Source: Dokdonella fugitiva (lineage in GTDB: Bacteria; Pseudomonadota; Gammaproteobacteria; Xanthomonadales; Rhodanobacteraceae). From it: a DNA stretch of 64,000 nt. This document shows, piece after piece, positions 44,099-53,519 of this stretch. The first letter of the stretch is position 1; each line of letters begins with the position of its first letter. The stretch lies in the NCBI RefSeq assembly GCF_004342425.1, contig NZ_SLWQ01000005.1, positions 186,001 to 250,000 of the forward strand, in the 5' to 3' direction. The position numbers and the translations under genes were made by a program. The notes beneath the pieces were generated by a model. It did no database searches and was not told the origin of the DNA. It saw nothing but the letters and a program-made list of their open reading frames with translations.

Positions 44099-45532
44099 AT
44101 GCGCCGCCTGTCACTGCTTGCCCTGCTCCTTGCCACGCTGCCGCTCGCCGCTTCCGCCGCGCCACCGGAAGACCAGTGGTTCACCGTGTTGCTCGACGGC
44201 CGCAAGATCGGCTCGTTCGAAAGCAAGCGCGAGGTGCACGGGCACGAAGTGCATACGACGCAGACGCTGCAGATCGAACTCGAGCGCAATGGTGTCAAGG
44301 TCGCACTGGGCAGCAGCGAGAGCGCGACCGAGACCCTCGACGGCCAGCCGCTTGCTTTCGCCAGCACGTCGCGCCTGTCGGGCAGCGAGACGCGCATCGA
44401 AGGACGCGTGCGCGACGGCGTGGTCGAACTCGACACCAGCACCGGCGGCGCCACCCAGCACCGGCGCATGGCATGGCCGGAAAAAGCGCTGTTGCCGGAA
44501 GGACTGCGCCTGGCCGGCCTGCGCGCCGGGCTCGCCGCGGGCACGCGTTACAGCGCGCTCGCATTCCAGCCGTCGAGCCTCGACGCGGCCGAGATCACGA
44601 GCACGGTCGGTGCCTTCGAGCGCGTCGACCTCCCCGGCGGCGCACGCACGCTGCATGCGGTCGAGCAGGTGCTCGCCTTCCCCGGCGCGCCGATGAAGAC
44701 GCGTGCATGGATCGACGCCGACCAGACCGTGCACAAGCTGACCCTGCCGATGATGGGCGTCGAACTCGTCCTGCTCGCCTGCGATCGCGCCTGCGCGACC
44801 GCGCCGAACCAGGGCAGCGACGTGTTCGCGCGCACGCTGATGCCGTCGCCGCGCGCGCTGCACGTCGGGGAACTCGCCGGCACGATGCGCTACACGCTCG
44901 CCTCGCCGCGCAACGAAGCCACCCTCGCGCTGCCCGACACCGACGAACAGAGCGTCGTCGTGCGCGGCAACGAGCGCATCGTCACGATCGACCGCGAGGC
45001 GCATGCGCGCAAGGGCGAGAAGCCCGCCCCGTCCGACTACAAGCCGAACGACTGGCTGCAGAGCGACGCGCCGGAGATCGTCGCGCTGGCGAAGCAGGCC
45101 GCCGGCGACGCCGCGACGCCGCTCGAGCGCATGCGTCGCGTCGAGACGTTCGTGCGCGGCTACATCCGCAGCAAGACGCTCGACGTGGGCTACGCATCCG
45201 CGCTCGAGGTCGCGCGCAAGCCGGAGGGCGACTGCACCGAGCACGCGCTACTCGTCGCTGCGCTCGGCCGCGCGCTGGGCATCGCCACCCGCGTCGTCGA
45301 CGGCCTTGCCTACGCGCCCGGCTTCGCCGGCAAGGACCAGGTGTTCGTGCCGCACGCGTGGGCGCAGGCCTGGGTCGATGGGCGCTGGCGGAGTTTCGAC
45401 GCCGCGCTGCCCGGTTTCGACGCGGGCCACATCGCGCTCGGCATCGGCGACGGCGACCCGTGGCGCTTCTACGCCGGCCTCGACCTGCTCGGCCGCATCG
45501 AATTGCGCGAAGCGCAGTCGCTCGCGCGCTGA
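44099..45532 (+). CDS. Exported transglutaminase-like protease-fold protein
   Basis: A 477-residue protein with a signal peptide (about residues 1-20, ending A-S-A-A). About 340 residues of mainly beta structure follow and then a transglutaminase-core domain. The catalytic triad is C379 (GDCTEHA), H419 (PHAWAQAW) and D434 (SFDAALP). Bacterial members are usually cysteine proteases or amidases rather than protein cross-linkers. The periplasmic location is inferred from the signal. It converges tail to tail with the GlxA-type gene without any spacer. Confidence 0.85.
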   Translation: MRRLSLLALLLATLPLAASAAPPEDQWFTVLLDGRKIGSFESKREVHGHEVHTTQTLQIELERNGVKVALGSSESATETLDGQPLAFASTSRLSGSETRIEGRVRDGVVELDTSTGGATQHRRMAWPEKALLPEGLRLAGLRAGLAAGTRYSALAFQPSSLDAAEITSTVGAFERVDLPGGARTLHAVEQVLAFPGAPMKTRAWIDADQTVHKLTLPMMGVELVLLACDRACATAPNQGSDVFARTLMPSPRALHVGELAGTMRYTLASPRNEATLALPDTDEQSVVVRGNERIVTIDREAHARKGEKPAPSDYKPNDWLQSDAPEIVALAKQAAGDAATPLERMRRVETFVRGYIRSKTLDVGYASALEVARKPEGDCTEHALLVAALGRALGIATRVVDGLAYAPGFAGKDQVFVPHAWAQAWVDGRWRSFDAALPGFDAGHIALGIGDGDPWRFYAGLDLLGRIELREAQSLAR

Positions 45533-46552
45533 CTATGCGTCCTCGCGCGCGGCGCGCGCCGGCTTGCGCGGCGGCGCGACCGCCGTCGTCGCGCGCATGC
45601 CCGCGGGCGTCGTGCCCGTGGCCTTGCGCATGAGGCGACGCAGTGCCGTCGCATCCTGGTAGCCGACCGCGGCCGCGACGCGGTCGACGCTGAGCCGGCT
45701 CGCCTGCAGCAGGCTGCGCGCGCGATGCAGGCGGATGCTGCGGATCAGCGCGATCGTGCCCATGCCGGTCGCGCGCTGCACGCGGCGCCCGAGCGTGCGT
45801 TCGGACACGCACAATTCGGCCGCGAGTTCGGCCACCGACGGCACGTCCGGCAGCGCGCCCTCGACGCGCCGGGTCAGGCGCGCGACGAGCGCATCGCCGC
45901 TCGCGAGCATCGCCGGCACGACGAACTGCGCCTGCTCCCCGCGTTCGTGCAGCAACAACACGCGCGAGACGCCTTCGGCGATGCGCGCGCCGAAGCGCGC
46001 GCGCAACAGGTGCAGCACGAGGTCCGATTGCGCGAACGCGGCGCCGGCGGTGAGCACCGGGCCGTCGATGCAGAGGACGCGGTTCGCCTCGACCCGCAGG
46101 TCCGGGGCGAGACGCGCGAGTTCCGGCGCGAGCCACCACGTCGTCGTCGCGCGGCGGCCGGCGAGCACGCCCGCCGCCTGCAGCAGGAACACCGCCGAAC
46201 ACGACGCGGCGACCTGGCCGCCCGCGGCGACGTGCGCCGCGATGAGACGGATCGCCTGGCGGCAATCATCGGCCGCGATGCGCGCGCGCAGTTCGCGCGC
46301 ATCCGCGACCCAGATGCCGGGCACGAGCAGCACCGAGCGCGCCGGCCTGCGCCGCGCCGGCAAGCGCGTCGTCCGCGCGACGATGCCGCCCTGCAGCTCC
46401 ACGCACCCGCCGGCGACCGAGTGCAGGCCCCAGGCTGGCGCCGCCTCGCCGCTGCGTCCGGCGAGCAGCGCGGCCGCGGCGAGGATGTCGCGCGTCATCG
46501 ACACGCCGCTCGGGTTGGTGCCGTCGAGTAGCAGAAGCTCGAAATCCTTCAT
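45533..46552 (-). CDS. GlxA-type transcriptional regulator (DJ-1/PfpI domain + AraC HTH)
   Basis: A 339-residue regulator. Residues about 1-190 form a DJ-1/PfpI-like domain (LLLLDGTNPSGVSM, then SVLLVPGIWV and AASCSAVFLLQAAGVLAGRRATTTWW, with a nucleophile-elbow-like Cys). Residues about 225-325 hold a two-helix-turn-helix AraC domain (SVAELAAELCVSERTLGRRVQRATG and VDRVAAAVGYQDATALRRLMRKATG). GlxA/ArgR/GbdR-type proteins sense amino-acid or quaternary-amine metabolites. It is divergent from the dienelactone hydrolase/dehydrogenase pair, which may be its target. Confidence 0.9.
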   Translation of the reverse strand: MKDFELLLLDGTNPSGVSMTRDILAAAALLAGRSGEAAPAWGLHSVAGGCVELQGGIVARTTRLPARRRPARSVLLVPGIWVADARELRARIAADDCRQAIRLIAAHVAAGGQVAASCSAVFLLQAAGVLAGRRATTTWWLAPELARLAPDLRVEANRVLCIDGPVLTAGAAFAQSDLVLHLLRARFGARIAEGVSRVLLLHERGEQAQFVVPAMLASGDALVARLTRRVEGALPDVPSVAELAAELCVSERTLGRRVQRATGMGTIALIRSIRLHRARSLLQASRLSVDRVAAAVGYQDATALRRLMRKATGTTPAGMRATTAVAPPRKPARAAREDA

Positions 46553-46641
46553 GTCCGAATCCGCCCGGAAGAGGTCATTTCCGACACTACCATGCCTCGC
46601 CCCGCGCGGCTCAAATGAAACCGCCCGCGACGGAGGACACC

Positions 46642-47487
46642 ATGCGAAGCGATGAACGTGCAGACGACCCGCTCGACGATTTCGACGCGCGCACGATCGA
46701 ACTCGACGCGGTCGCGCGCCGCGTATACGTCTCCGGCCAGGGCCCCGCCGTGATCGTCATGGCCGAGATGCCGGGCATCAGTCCCGACGTCGCGCGTTTC
46801 GCGCGCTGGGTGCGCCAGGCCGGCTTCACCGTCTACATGCCGTCGCTGTTCGGCCGCGACGGCGCCTATCCGCACGCCGGGGACGGCTTGGCCGTGATGC
46901 GCCGGGCCTGCATCAGCGCCGAGTTCCACGCGCTCGCCGGGCGCGGCTCGAGCCCCGTCACGCGGTGGCTGCGCGCACTCGCCCGCTTCGCCCATCGCGA
47001 GTGCGGCGGTGCGGGCGTCGGCGCGATCGGCATGTGCTTCACCGGCAATTTCGCCCTCGCGATGATGCTCGAGCCGGCCGTGCTCGCGCCGGTGCTCGCG
47101 CAGCCGTCGCTGCCGCTCGACGACCCGGCCGCACTCGAGAGCGACGCGGGCGAACTGGCCGCGGTCCGCGCACGCCTCGAGCGCGACGGCCTCGACGTGC
47201 TCGCCTACCGCTTCGAGGGCGACCGGCATTGCCGCGCGGAACGCTTCGCGGCTTACGCGTCCGCGCTCGGGCCGCGCTTCGTCGCGCGCGTGCTGCCGGA
47301 CGACGCCGCGCGCACCGATCCGCCGCCCTTCTTCGCCGAGGTCGTCGGTTGCGCGCACAGCGTGTTCACCGCGCACCTGGTCGACATCGACGGTTCGCCG
47401 ACGCGGCGTGCGTTCGCCGAAGTCATCGCCTTCCTGCGCGAACGCCTGTGGGCTCCGGCGCCGTTCGCCGCGGAGACGGTCATATGA
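46642..47487 (+). CDS. Dienelactone hydrolase family protein
   Basis: A 281-residue alpha/beta-hydrolase with a Cys nucleophile (GAIGMCFTGNFALAMM, as in dienelactone hydrolase) and a late GCAHSVFTAH that may hold the catalytic His. The segment VIVMAEMPGISPDVARFARWV matches the family's oxyanion/lid region. The substrate is unknown. The start at 46642 follows GGAGGA; an earlier ATG at 46615 lacks a ribosome-binding site. It overlaps the next gene by four bases (ATGA). The 89-base gap to the divergent GlxA-type regulator suggests shared control. Confidence 0.82.
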   Translation: MRSDERADDPLDDFDARTIELDAVARRVYVSGQGPAVIVMAEMPGISPDVARFARWVRQAGFTVYMPSLFGRDGAYPHAGDGLAVMRRACISAEFHALAGRGSSPVTRWLRALARFAHRECGGAGVGAIGMCFTGNFALAMMLEPAVLAPVLAQPSLPLDDPAALESDAGELAAVRARLERDGLDVLAYRFEGDRHCRAERFAAYASALGPRFVARVLPDDAARTDPPPFFAEVVGCAHSVFTAHLVDIDGSPTRRAFAEVIAFLRERLWAPAPFAAETVI

Positions 47488-48365
47488 ACGTCGGCTTCGC
47501 CGGGCTCGGCACGATGGGGCTGCCGATGGCCGCGAACCTGCTGCGTGCGGGGCGGGCATTGCACGTGTGGAACCGCACGCCCACGCGCAGCACGCCGCTG
47601 CTCGAACTCGGCGCGACGCGCGCGGAATCGGTCGATGCGCTGTTCCGCGCCTGCGACGTCGTCCTGCTGATGCTGGCGGACGAGGCCGCGGTCGATGCCG
47701 TGGTCGGACGCCACGCGCCGGGTTTCGGCGCGCGCATCGGCGGACGCACGATCGTGCACCTCGGCACGACGGCGCCCGCGCATTCGGCGTCGCTCGCACG
47801 CGAGCTCGGGGCACGCGGCGCGCGCTACGTCGAAGCACCGGTGTCCGGCTCGCGTATCCAGGCCGAGCGCGGCGAACTGGTCGGCATGCTCGCAGGCGAC
47901 GAAGCCGCCCTGGAAACGGTGCTGCCGCTGCTCGCGCCGCTGTGCCGGCGCACGTTCCACTGCGGCGGGGTGCCGGGTGCGCTGCGCATGAAGCTCGCGG
48001 TCAACCATTACCTCATCGCTCTCGTCACCGCCCTCGCCGAGACGGTGCATGCCGCGCGCGCATCGGGCATCGACACCGCCCTGCTGCGCGAGATCCTCGA
48101 TGCCGGGCCGATGGCGAGCGAGGTGTCGCGCATCAAGCTCGCCAAGCTCGTGCACGAGGATTTCTCGCCGCAGGCAGCCGTGCGCGACGTCGCGACGATC
48201 GCCGAGCTCGTGCTCGCCCAGGCCGACGACGCGGGCGCGCAGGCGCCGCTCATCCGCGCCTGCGCGGCGCTCTACCGGCGCGCCTGCGACGATGGCCTCG
48301 GCAGCGAGGACATGGCGGGCGTGATCCGCGCGCTCGGCCCATGGGGTTGGAGGGCCGAGGGCTGA
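47484..48365 (+). CDS. NAD(P)-dependent beta-hydroxyacid dehydrogenase (HIBADH-like)
   Basis: A 293-residue enzyme with the Rossmann start VGFAGLGTMGLPMAANLLRAG, the substrate-binding loop EAPVSGSRIQAERGELVGMLAG and the catalytic Lys in ALRMKLAVNHYL. This is the 3-hydroxyisobutyrate/tartronate-semialdehyde/6-phosphogluconate-like family. It reduces or oxidises a small 3-hydroxyacid whose identity cannot be read. It is coupled by ATGA to the dienelactone hydrolase gene, suggesting one catabolic step pair. Its last codons and stop lie in a degenerate GAGGGCC/GAGGGCT heptamer repeat (48350-48368). Confidence 0.88.
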   Translation: MNVGFAGLGTMGLPMAANLLRAGRALHVWNRTPTRSTPLLELGATRAESVDALFRACDVVLLMLADEAAVDAVVGRHAPGFGARIGGRTIVHLGTTAPAHSASLARELGARGARYVEAPVSGSRIQAERGELVGMLAGDEAALETVLPLLAPLCRRTFHCGGVPGALRMKLAVNHYLIALVTALAETVHAARASGIDTALLREILDAGPMASEVSRIKLAKLVHEDFSPQAAVRDVATIAELVLAQADDAGAQAPLIRACAALYRRACDDGLGSEDMAGVIRALGPWGWRAEG

Positions 48366-48436
48366 AGGCATCGCGGCGATGACCGCCGTGCAGGCCCCCC
48401 TGTGCACGACCGTCGCGAGCCGCGATGCACGTCGCG

Positions 48437-50119
48437 CTACGGGCCGTCGAAGCCGTTGCGGAAGATCACGTCATCGGCGACCTGGATGGTCCAGCTGCGC
48501 TCGTGATCGAGCAGGCTGCCGGCCATCGCCGCCGAGACGAAGGCCGTCTGGTCCTTCACGCGCACCTGCAGCGTGTGCGACGCCGGTGTCGACCCGGGCT
48601 GGCTGAAGACGTAGGTCGCCGCGGTCGCACCGCCGATCGGATTGCCGTCGAGATACCACTGCACGCCGAGCGTGCCGATCGTCGGCTGGAGCGGCATCAC
48701 ACTGAATGGCTGGTTCGTGCCCGGCGCATAGGCCACCGGCGCCGCGGTCGATGGCGATTCGCTGCCGGGCTCGATGAGGTCGATGCCCGTCGCGGGATCG
48801 CCCCAGCCGCCGCGATACAGCGTGCGCACGTATTCCTGCCGGCACACCGGACAGAACGGCACGCCGAGGAACTGCATGAGGCATTGCGTGTCGACCGGCC
48901 GATACATGCCGGTGGTCAGATAGCGCGCGCCCTGGAACAGGCCGACGCCCGATGTGCCGGACGGGGTCGGGATCGGATTGCCGGGCGTGAACCAGCTGTT
49001 CCACTTCACCTGCGCGGCGACCGTCTGGTTCGTCACGTTCGCTTCGCACGGCGTCCCGCCCGTGTCGCTGCAGGGAGGAAAGCCCGGATACGGCGAGCTG
49101 TATTCGTCGGCGAGCCCCGTGAAGCTGTGGCCGTATTCGTGCAGGACGATCTGCGGCGCCTGTGCGTGCGTCGAGGTGACCGAGATGTCGCCGCCGGAAC
49201 CACCGTAGGTGGAATCGTTGACGACGACGACGATCTTGTCCCAGTCCGGATACGCCGCGGCCGCGGCGAGGACGGCGCCATCGTCGACGACGAGCAGGCG
49301 CTGGATCTGGAATGCGCAGAACGTCGCGTCGAACGCGGTGTCGACGAACTGCCCCGCGTGCACGTCGCCGATCGCATCCGGATCGGAGCAGCAGGTCGCC
49401 TGCGTGCAGCCGTTCTGGTACGGCGGATGGTCCGCGCCGGACTGGTTCGAGGCGATGAACGCGGTCGTCCAGTTCACGAAGCTCTGGTATTCCTTGTACG
49501 GCGTGAGGCCGAAGAATGCATCGTGCAGGATCGCCGCGTCGGCGTCGAACAATGAATGTTGCGCGTTCGTGTAGCCGTCGCCGACGACGAGCATGTCGAC
49601 GCGGTTGGCCGGACTGCCGCCACCCTGCACGCGGTCGACCTCGACCTGGGGCACGCGCGCAGCGAGGCGCAGGTCGCGCGCGCCGGCGGCGAGCGCGCCG
49701 AGGTCGAACCGTTGCGGCTCGCGCGCTCCGCCGAACTCGACCGCATCGGCGGCACCGAAGGGAATGCGCAGCACGAAGCTGCGCGCGGCGGCGCGCGGGT
49801 GCGCCGACACGATCGTGCCGTCACCGCGCAGCGGATCGCGCGCGAATTCACCGCGCAGGTCGGGAATCGCGAGCGTGCGTTCGCCGAGATCGACGCCGTC
49901 CTTGAAGGCATGCCAGGCGATGCGTTCGCCGTGCGCGTCATCGCTCGCACGCACGTTCATGTCGTCGCGTGCGCCCGCGAGTTCGACCTGCGCGTAGTAG
50001 ACCGGTTCGACGCCACCGGCGGCGTCACGCGTGAACACGATGTAATGCGCGGGCGCGGCGTGCGCTATCCCGCCGGCGAGCCCGCAGAGCAGGCCTAGGC
50101 GAGCGATGGTGCGTTCCAT
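48437..50119 (-). CDS. Secreted M64 (IgA-peptidase-like) metallopeptidase with C-terminal IFxNGFD motif
   Basis: A 560-residue exported protein (signal about residues 1-21). The M64 domain includes [15 protein letters not shown], a Cys-rich loop ([13 protein letters not shown]), and the zinc motif H327-E-Y-G-H331 in [18 protein letters not shown] second Cys-rich piece, [19 protein letters not shown], is typical of the family. An Ig-like beta domain (about 450-545) follows. The protein ends [12 protein letters not shown], close to the tail of the heparinase-like protein. It probably degrades extracellular protein. Divergent from the SPFH operon with a 114-base intergenic region. Confidence 0.9.
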   Translation of the reverse strand: MERTIARLGLLCGLAGGIAHAAPAHYIVFTRDAAGGVEPVYYAQVELAGARDDMNVRASDDAHGERIAWHAFKDGVDLGERTLAIPDLRGEFARDPLRGDGTIVSAHPRAAARSFVLRIPFGAADAVEFGGAREPQRFDLGALAAGARDLRLAARVPQVEVDRVQGGGSPANRVDMLVVGDGYTNAQHSLFDADAAILHDAFFGLTPYKEYQSFVNWTTAFIASNQSGADHPPYQNGCTQATCCSDPDAIGDVHAGQFVDTAFDATFCAFQIQRLLVVDDGAVLAAAAAYPDWDKIVVVVNDSTYGGSGGDISVTSTHAQAPQIVLHEYGHSFTGLADEYSSPYPGFPPCSDTGGTPCEANVTNQTVAAQVKWNSWFTPGNPIPTPSGTSGVGLFQGARYLTTGMYRPVDTQCLMQFLGVPFCPVCRQEYVRTLYRGGWGDPATGIDLIEPGSESPSTAAPVAYAPGTNQPFSVMPLQPTIGTLGVQWYLDGNPIGGATAATYVFSQPGSTPASHTLQVRVKDQTAFVSAAMAGSLLDHERSWTIQVADDVIFRNGFDGP

Positions 50120-50172
50120 GACATCCCCTCCCTTCGCGAGTGCGCCGGGCAGCGTAGCACAGGGGCCTCGCG

Positions 50173-50207
50173 CCTTGATTTGCGAATTGATATTAAATTG
50201 ATATCAT
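50173..50207 (+). promoter_or_regulatory. Promoter and tandem operator of the SPFH/RHH operon
   Basis: An AT-rich island contains two abutting 11-base direct repeats, AATTGATATTA (50185-50195) and AATTGATATCA (50196-50206), and a weaker TTGAT copy one turn upstream (50175-50179). TTGCGA (50180-50185), a 16-base spacer and TATCAT (50202-50207) form a likely promoter covered by the repeats. Ribbon-helix-helix proteins bind exactly such helical-phase repeats, and one is encoded second in the operon. Confidence 0.6.
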
Positions 50208-50233
50208 CTTGTCCGACATCGGAGGATCGACCC

Positions 50234-51112
50234 ATGAACGAACGCAGCGCCTTTTCGCTCCCCGGCATCCCGGTCGTGCTGTTCCTCGTCGTCGCGATCC
50301 CCGCCACGATCGCCGTGACCGCACTGGCCATCGCCTCGCCGCCGTCCTCGCCGACCCCGGTGCTCGTCTCGGCGGCGCTCGTGCTGGCGGTGCTGCTCTT
50401 CTGCACGGGCGGCTTCTTCCAGGTGCAGCCCAACCAGGGCCAGGTGTTGCAGTTGTTCGGCCATTACGCAGGCACCGTGCGCGACGCAGGCCTGCGCTGG
50501 ACCAACCCGTTCTATTCCAGGCGCGCGGTCAGCCTGCGCGTGCGCAACTTCGAATCGGGCCGGCTCAAGGTCAACGATGCCGAGGGCAATCCGATCGAGA
50601 TCGCCGCGGTCGTGGTGTGGCAGGTCGTCGACACCGCCGAAGCGGTGTTCTGCGTCGACGACTACGAGAACTTCGTGCAGATCCAGAGCGAGTCGGCCCT
50701 GCGCCAGATGGCGCAGAGTTATCCCTACGATGCCCACGACGGCGACGCGCCCTCGCTGCGCAGCCACGGCGACGTCGTCAACGGCCACTTGCGTCGCGAG
50801 ATCCACCAGCGCCTCGGCAAGGCGGGCGTCGACGTGGTCGAGGCGCGCATCAGCCATCTCGCCTACGCACAGGAGATCGCCCAGGCCATGCTGCAGCGGC
50901 AGCAGGCCGGTGCGATCGTCGCCGCGCGCGAACGCATCGTCGAGGGCGCGGTCAGCATGGTCGAGATGGCCCTCGCCGAACTCGGCAAGCGCGGCGTCGT
51001 CGATCTCGACAACGAACGCCGCGCCGCGATGGTCAGCAACCTGCTCGTCGTGCTCTGCGGCGAGCGCGGCACGCAACCGGTCGTCAATACCGGAACGCTC
51101 TACACGGGTTGA
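50234..51112 (+). CDS. SPFH-domain (stomatin/prohibitin/flotillin) membrane protein
   Basis: A 292-residue protein with two hydrophobic helices near the N-terminus (about residues 10-30 and 38-58). An SPFH domain follows ([52 protein letters not shown]), then a helical region ([31 protein letters not shown]). SPFH proteins oligomerise on membranes and form scaffolds for proteases, lipids or secretion. GGAGGATCGACCC precedes the ATG. Pairing with a small RHH protein 83 bases downstream is an arrangement I recall from other Gammaproteobacteria, but the system has no established function that I know. Confidence 0.9.
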   Translation: MNERSAFSLPGIPVVLFLVVAIPATIAVTALAIASPPSSPTPVLVSAALVLAVLLFCTGGFFQVQPNQGQVLQLFGHYAGTVRDAGLRWTNPFYSRRAVSLRVRNFESGRLKVNDAEGNPIEIAAVVVWQVVDTAEAVFCVDDYENFVQIQSESALRQMAQSYPYDAHDGDAPSLRSHGDVVNGHLRREIHQRLGKAGVDVVEARISHLAYAQEIAQAMLQRQQAGAIVAARERIVEGAVSMVEMALAELGKRGVVDLDNERRAAMVSNLLVVLCGERGTQPVVNTGTLYTG

Positions 51113-51195
51113 CGATGTCGTCCGCCCGCGCCAAGCAGCCGTGCGCGCCTGTACGCTCGCCTTCCCCATCGAACGGCGGCGCAGGGAAACACGGC

Positions 51196-51384
51196 GTGAG
51201 CGAGAAGAAGGCTTATCCCCTGCGCATCGCGGCGCCCGTGCTGGACGCGATGCAGCGCTGGGCGGACGACGACCTGCGCTCGCTCAATGCGCAGATCGAA
51301 TACGTGCTGCGCGAAGCGCTGCGCGAAGCGGGCCGGCTCAAGCCGGCGCCCAAGCCGCGCGCGATCGCCGACGACGGCGCGTAA
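51196..51384 (+). CDS. Arc-type ribbon-helix-helix DNA-binding protein
   Basis: A 62-residue protein with GTG start. The N-terminal strand SEKKAYPLRIAAP is followed by two helices (VLDAMQRWADDDL and RSLNAQIEYVLREALREAG), the MetJ/Arc fold in which paired strands enter the DNA major groove. A basic Pro-rich tail ends the chain. An in-frame ATG at 51115, directly after the SPFH stop, would add 27 disordered residues; family members usually begin at the SEKK segment, so I prefer 51196. It most likely binds the tandem TTGATAT repeats at the operon's own promoter. Confidence 0.8.
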   Translation: MSEKKAYPLRIAAPVLDAMQRWADDDLRSLNAQIEYVLREALREAGRLKPAPKPRAIADDGA

Positions 51385-51542
51385 TGCGCGTGCTGCTGCG
51401 TCGTGTGCGTGATGCGCATGACTGCCCGCCGGAGCGCGGGTGCGCGCGTGCCGCCCGGCGTCGCGTCGCACGTCGCCGACGTTGAAGCTCAGCCGGGATA
51501 CAGGCAGCCGTGGTAGCGTGCCGCATCCGCAGGAGACCCGTC

Positions 51543-52370
51543 ATGACGCATCGACCACTCGTGCCGCTCGTGTTCGCCTTGCTCGCGTGCCTGTCCGCGC
51601 AGGCAGCGCCGAAGAAGAAGCATGCCGCCGCTCCCGCGAAGGCGGCGGCGAGCCAGCCGGTGGCGCCGCAGGACATCGACGTCGACGCCCTGGCGCGCGC
51701 GAAGGACGGCAAGCCGACCGAACCGCTGGCTGAACCCGCCGCCGCGCCGTCGGCGACGGAAGCGCCCGTCGCCACCGAGGGAACCGCACCGACGGATGCG
51801 GCGTCGCGTGCCGTGGAGGAAGCTGCACAGCATGCGGCAACTGCCGCGGATGAAGCCGCGCCGGCCGAGCCTCCGGCAATGGTCGCCGGAGAAGCGGCGG
51901 CCGAACCCGTCGCAACATCTGTCGAGGCTGCACGCGCGGCAACCGGCACCGAAGCGGCGGCGTCCTCCCCCGATGGCACTCCCGAAGCCGCGACGGACGC
52001 GCAGGCCACGCGGCCGTCACCGCTCGCCCCGCCGTCGGCACCGGACGCCGCCGAGAAGACCATGGCTGCCGCCTGCGAGGCGCGCGCGACCAGCCTGCTC
52101 GATGCCGCGCAGAAGGGCGACTACGCCGGCGCGACGCGCGACTTCGACGCGAAGATGCGCAGCGCGCTGCCGGCGCCGAAATTCAAGCAGGCCTGGGAGT
52201 CGCTCGCCCAGTTCGGCCAGCTGCAGGCGCGCGGGCAAACGCACCCGATGAAGGGGGACGGCTACATCGCGATCACGATTCCGCTCATCTTCGACAAGGC
52301 CAATCTGTATGCGCAGGTCGCCTGCGGCAGCGATGGCCGCATCGCCGGGTTCTACGTGAAGCCGCTCTGA
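51543..52370 (+). CDS. Exported protein with Ala/Pro linker and DUF3887-like C-terminal domain
   Basis: A 275-residue protein. The signal peptide is about residues 1-21 (ending A-Q-A-A). About 150 residues of low-complexity Ala/Glu/Pro/Thr follow. The compact C-terminal domain (about 175-275: ARATSLLDAAQKGDYAGATRDFDAKM, then LPAPKFKQAWESLAQFGQLQ) ends AGFYVKPL. The C-terminal domain follows the DUF3887 pattern (NTF2-like, often fused to hydrolases). The linker may span peptidoglycan or hold the domain away from the membrane. AGGAGACCC precedes the ATG. The function is unknown. Confidence 0.72.
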   Translation: MTHRPLVPLVFALLACLSAQAAPKKKHAAAPAKAAASQPVAPQDIDVDALARAKDGKPTEPLAEPAAAPSATEAPVATEGTAPTDAASRAVEEAAQHAATAADEAAPAEPPAMVAGEAAAEPVATSVEAARAATGTEAAASSPDGTPEAATDAQATRPSPLAPPSAPDAAEKTMAAACEARATSLLDAAQKGDYAGATRDFDAKMRSALPAPKFKQAWESLAQFGQLQARGQTHPMKGDGYIAITIPLIFDKANLYAQVACGSDGRIAGFYVKPL

Positions 52371-52380
52371 GCACGCGACC

Positions 52381-53001
52381 GTGGCGAACGACGTCGAAGG
52401 CGCCACACCACCCGCGCGATGCGACGACGCGATGCGGCACGCGATCGTCGCGCGCGCGCACGCGCTCGGCGTGCCACGCGACTACGGCCGCGTGCGGAGC
52501 CTCGCGCTCGTGCGCGAACCGCGCGAACTCGCCTGCATCGGCGAGGACATCCACCATCGCCTGCAATGGCTCGCGCCACGCGCCGCGCGTGCCTACGCAC
52601 GCCTGCACGCCGCGGCCGCGGCGGACGGCATCGAGTTGCAGCTCGTGTCGGCGTTCCGCTCGGCCGGGTACCAGCTCGGCATCCTGGAGCGCAAACTCGA
52701 GCGCGGCCTGTCGATCGACGAGATCCTGCGCGTGAGCGCCGCGCCCGGTTACAGCGAACACCATAGCGGGCGCGCAGTCGATCTCACCACGCCCGGATTT
52801 GCACCACTCGAGGAAGAATTCGAGCATTCCTCCGCGTTCGCCTGGCTGGTCGCCAACGCCGTGCGCTTCGGCTTCGCCCTCTCCTACCCGCGCGACAATC
52901 CACACGGGATCGCGTACGAGCCGTGGCATTGGTGTTGGCAGCGCGGGGCGAGAGGGCTGAGCTCCCGGGGCCGTAGGCCAGGGCCGGGGATCGACGGTTG
53001 A
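52381..53001 (+). CDS. M15-family D-alanyl-D-alanine carboxypeptidase (VanY/LdcB-like)
   Basis: A 206-residue zinc peptidase starting with GTG 10 bases after the preceding stop. Motifs are SAFRSAGYQ (about 90-98), S-E-H127-x2-G-x-A-x-D134 with two zinc ligands, and E180-P-W-H183-W with the catalytic Glu and the third ligand. This is a complete M15B active site. Enzymes of this type trim the terminal D-Ala from peptidoglycan stem peptides. No signal peptide is visible, so export is uncertain. The last 20 residues (GRRPGPGIDG) are Gly/Arg-rich and atypical. It is probably co-transcribed with the DUF3887 gene. Confidence 0.87.
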   Translation: MANDVEGATPPARCDDAMRHAIVARAHALGVPRDYGRVRSLALVREPRELACIGEDIHHRLQWLAPRAARAYARLHAAAAADGIELQLVSAFRSAGYQLGILERKLERGLSIDEILRVSAAPGYSEHHSGRAVDLTTPGFAPLEEEFEHSSAFAWLVANAVRFGFALSYPRDNPHGIAYEPWHWCWQRGARGLSSRGRRPGPGIDG

Positions 53002-53100
53002 GCGGGCGAAGAGCCGCGATGCCTGCCGTTTGGTCCTCAGCCCCTCGCGTTCAAGAAGAAGCATTGCCAGCCAAAGGGTGACGCTCGAACCCGGGGACGC

Positions 53101-53481
53101 CTACGCGCGCCGCGCATGCACGCCGAGGGCGATCCAGCCGGTGATGAAGGCGACGCCGCCGAGCGGCGTGATCGCGCCGAGCCAGCGCGGTGCGCCGAGC
53201 GCAAGCAGGTAGAGGCTCACGCAGAACAGCACGATGCCGCTCGCGAATGCGAACGCGGCGACGCGCAGCGCTCGATTCTCGTGCTGGCGCGCGAATGCGC
53301 CGCAGGCGAGCAACGCGAACGCGTGCCAAGCCTGGTACTCGACCGCCGTGTGCCAGGTCGCGAGCGCGGCGGCATCGAGCACGCCGCGCAACGCGTGCGA
53401 ACCGAACGCGCCGAGCATGACGGCGACGGCGCCGGTGATTGCACCGACGCCGATCGACATGCGTGCGAGGCAGTTCGCCAT
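53101..53481 (-). CDS. DUF423 (YgdD/UPF0382) membrane protein
   Basis: A 126-residue protein with four predicted membrane helices and the family signature GAFGSHALRGVLDAAALATWHTAVEYQAWHAFALL, then FASGIVLFCVSLYLLAL and ITPLGGVAFITGWIAL. It is widespread in bacteria and has no defined function. An alternative ATG at 53460 would shorten it by seven residues. The gene lies 38 bases downstream of the DUF4340 gene on the same strand and may be transcribed as the last gene of that operon, although its function is not obviously linked. Confidence 0.85.
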   Translation of the reverse strand: MANCLARMSIGVGAITGAVAVMLGAFGSHALRGVLDAAALATWHTAVEYQAWHAFALLACGAFARQHENRALRVAAFAFASGIVLFCVSLYLLALGAPRWLGAITPLGGVAFITGWIALGVHARRA

Positions 53482-53519
53482 CGCGGCCACGGGTCCCGGT
53501 CGACGCCGGAACCCTGCGC

